From contig NC_067195.1 in assembly GCF_000699445.3 (NCBI RefSeq), positions 19,911,287 through 19,975,286 of the forward strand: DNA of 64,000 bases. The letters run 5' to 3'. Every line of letters begins with the position of its first letter. Positions within the stretch are counted from its first letter, which is position 1. The translations under genes and the position numbers were made by a program. Of the stretch, positions 62,301 through 64,000 are shown in pieces. The notes below the pieces were generated by a model that was given only the letters and a program-made list of their open reading frames with translations, searched no databases and was not told the origin of the DNA. Source of the DNA: Schistosoma haematobium (lineage: Eukaryota; Platyhelminthes; Trematoda; Strigeidida; Schistosomatidae).

Positions 62301-64000
62301 ATAGACAGATTAATCGTAACTTATTAAGTCAATGAATTAGAGAGTGAGATATAAACTTATCAATGACCCCATTGAACACTGCTTTCTAATTGAAGTTCAA
62401 AATTCATGAACATGGGATACAAGCTCTGCATTTAGATCTGAAAATCAGGGGTTCTATCCTGTGTTGAGTAGCAGCTGAGTACCACTGAAAAGTTTGTTTG
62501 TGATCCATTCTTTCTCAACTTATAATTTGCTAATAAAACAGATGTGCTCATTAGCATATATATATGTAGCAACCCGTAGGAAGCCGAAAAAATTTCATTC
62601 AGAATGTATTAGTATTAATAAATTCACCCCATCAATTCTGTCATCCAATTACATCTTTATTTATAATTGCTGGTTTCAGTTTACATTTTTAAATACCAAA
62701 ATATGAAAAACGTGCCAGATACAGTTGTTCTTAGTGACAATATTTTTTAAAGTGAATTGAACATACATTGTGTTCAATTATGTTGGATATTTAAAAGCGA
62801 CTGGCAGGAAGCCCTGAAGTAAGATTTAAATTTAGTTGACACTCTTCAGAAAGCTTTATCAGCGACCTATGTGCCTTATGTCTAGGATTTTAAAACTTTC
62901 TAATCTGAGATGCTACTAGTGAGCCATTTGAATGACAACTGATTTGATAAATTTTGCATTAGGTGATCACTGAGTAGAAATCGATGTGACGCTTGTTGAT
63001 TACTTAGTCTTGATCTAATTCTATCAGTCCTGTCAGTACAGTCACTGGTTTACGTAAACTAACAATACGTGAACTATTTTAAATTGTTTCTTCAGGTCAA
63101 AGGATGTTGTAAGTGAACATTGTAAATAACAAAACGTCATTTAGAATGATCTTAAGCTAGCAGGTTTTATACGTATGTGGTGCATTTCGTTTTTAGCATG
63201 AACTCATACCCGAACTAATTAAAAAATATCTGTCAATCAGATTGAATGGTTGGTAGTTCTGATCAACACTTTAGTAACTATAAAAATCCATATCAGATCC
63301 ATTTAAAAAATTATATAATCAGATTAAATTAATAATACACCCAGAAATTAAGTAACTAGATATAGAATAGATTATGTTCAGGTTTAATGATATGTTGTAT
63401 TCAACTTAAATCCATATCAATCAATGATCTAACTATTAAATAATTTATTAAGCAAATCATCTCGAGTTTTCAATTAGGTGGAATAGCTGAACTCTTTGAG
63501 TTTCAGGTAATAACTCATATACTTATACACACACCAACAAAGAATTCAATAAAGTTAATTAACAATAGTCACTACTGTATTCGCCTTTTGAATTCTATAA
63601 AGTCACTATCAATTATTTGAGAAATGAAATCTTTATACAAATACGGCGAATTCTTGCTCTGTTTTCTAGATTTAAATTTGTTAAGTAAAGAGTAATTTTC
63701 AGTATCTTCAAAATGAATTACATAATATTCTTTGTTCAGTTTCATTGTAAGACATTTAATTTGTTAACAGAGGATTGCATTCATGGACAATCGATATGAG
63801 CTGGGGAAGTATTAGGTATCAATGTATACTGTGTGACAACTTTCCTTAAATTTTAAGCTTCAAACTCATAATACAATACAGGACTCTTAAACCTCATAAT
63901 GTACATGTACAACATCATTCAATTAATGAATCAGAACCCAATGGCTGGCATTTATCATTAGAAGTTAATGGGTAATTTTCAAACATCAGTACATGACAAT
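59346..64000. other. Region upstream of the 622-aa protein gene; no feature seen
   Basis: It should hold the gene's promoter and any 5' exon, but no core element is recognisable. The ORF at 62078-62335 (plus, 85 codons, with KKGKRRHALDQDFLP) lacks good flanking splice sites. A weak B-box-like GGGGTTCTATCC lies near 62448. Confidence 0.4.

Noticed and set aside
62078..62335. 85-codon plus-strand ORF
   Set aside because: No good acceptor or donor at its ends and no recognised motif; kept only as unassigned.
1..64000. Bacterial-type features (operons, CRISPR, ribosome-binding sites)
   Set aside because: Split exons, pol III SINEs and retrotransposon relics show a eukaryotic nuclear genome; no such features seen.

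Overview
The window looks like AT-rich nuclear DNA of a blood fluke (Schistosoma or a close schistosomatid). The evidence is its repeats: tRNA-like SINEs carrying hammerhead-ribozyme motifs (Smα type), RTE/SR2-like non-LTR retrotransposon remnants, and Penelope-like element (PLE) remnants with GIY-YIG endonuclease tails. Coding DNA is sparse and split into short exons with very long introns. The species call is inference from recalled repeat families; no database search was possible.

One gene can be assembled with good support. It lies on the minus strand from 59333 down to about 40918. Three coding exons (58453-59286, 50328-50660, 40993-41694) join at phase-0 junctions into a 622-residue hydrophilic protein of unknown function. 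It has an in-frame stop just before the ATG, a strong 3' splice acceptor 47 bases upstream of the ATG, GT/AG splice sites throughout and a poly(A) signal 70 bases after the stop. Its two introns (8.6 and 7.8 kb) are full of transposable-element debris. A second minus-strand gene is represented by one likely internal exon (4790-5201). A short plus-strand segment (1349-1458) may be another exon.

The rest is repeats and unassigned sequence. From left to right: a degraded Smα SINE (510-682); a second HHR repeat family, 'B' (6545-6790); a large fold-back repeat with 275-bp arms (6909-7693); HHR-SINE family 'A' copies at 9.3, 17.9, 20.9, 26.8, 38.8, 43.3, 46.8, 49.3-49.8 and 50.9-51.3 kb; a solo LTR flanked by a 4-bp duplication (14344-14858); RTE remnants at 15.8-16.2, 20.1-21.5, 25.6-25.9 and 38.3 kb; PLE remnants at 16.5-17.7, 23.85-24.2 and 56.4-56.6 kb; and a well-preserved Smα-type SINE at 28.0-28.2 kb. 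Microsatellites (TTA)n and (TA)n and several unnamed dispersed repeats fill other positions. About half the window is plain AT-rich sequence in which I see nothing.

The points of most interest are the spread of hammerhead-like motifs over at least three repeat families in both strands, a family-A SINE inserted in an RTE pseudogene whose 'empty site' is preserved elsewhere in the same window, family-A ends that look like head-to-tail or inverted multimer junctions, and the uncharacterised three-exon gene.
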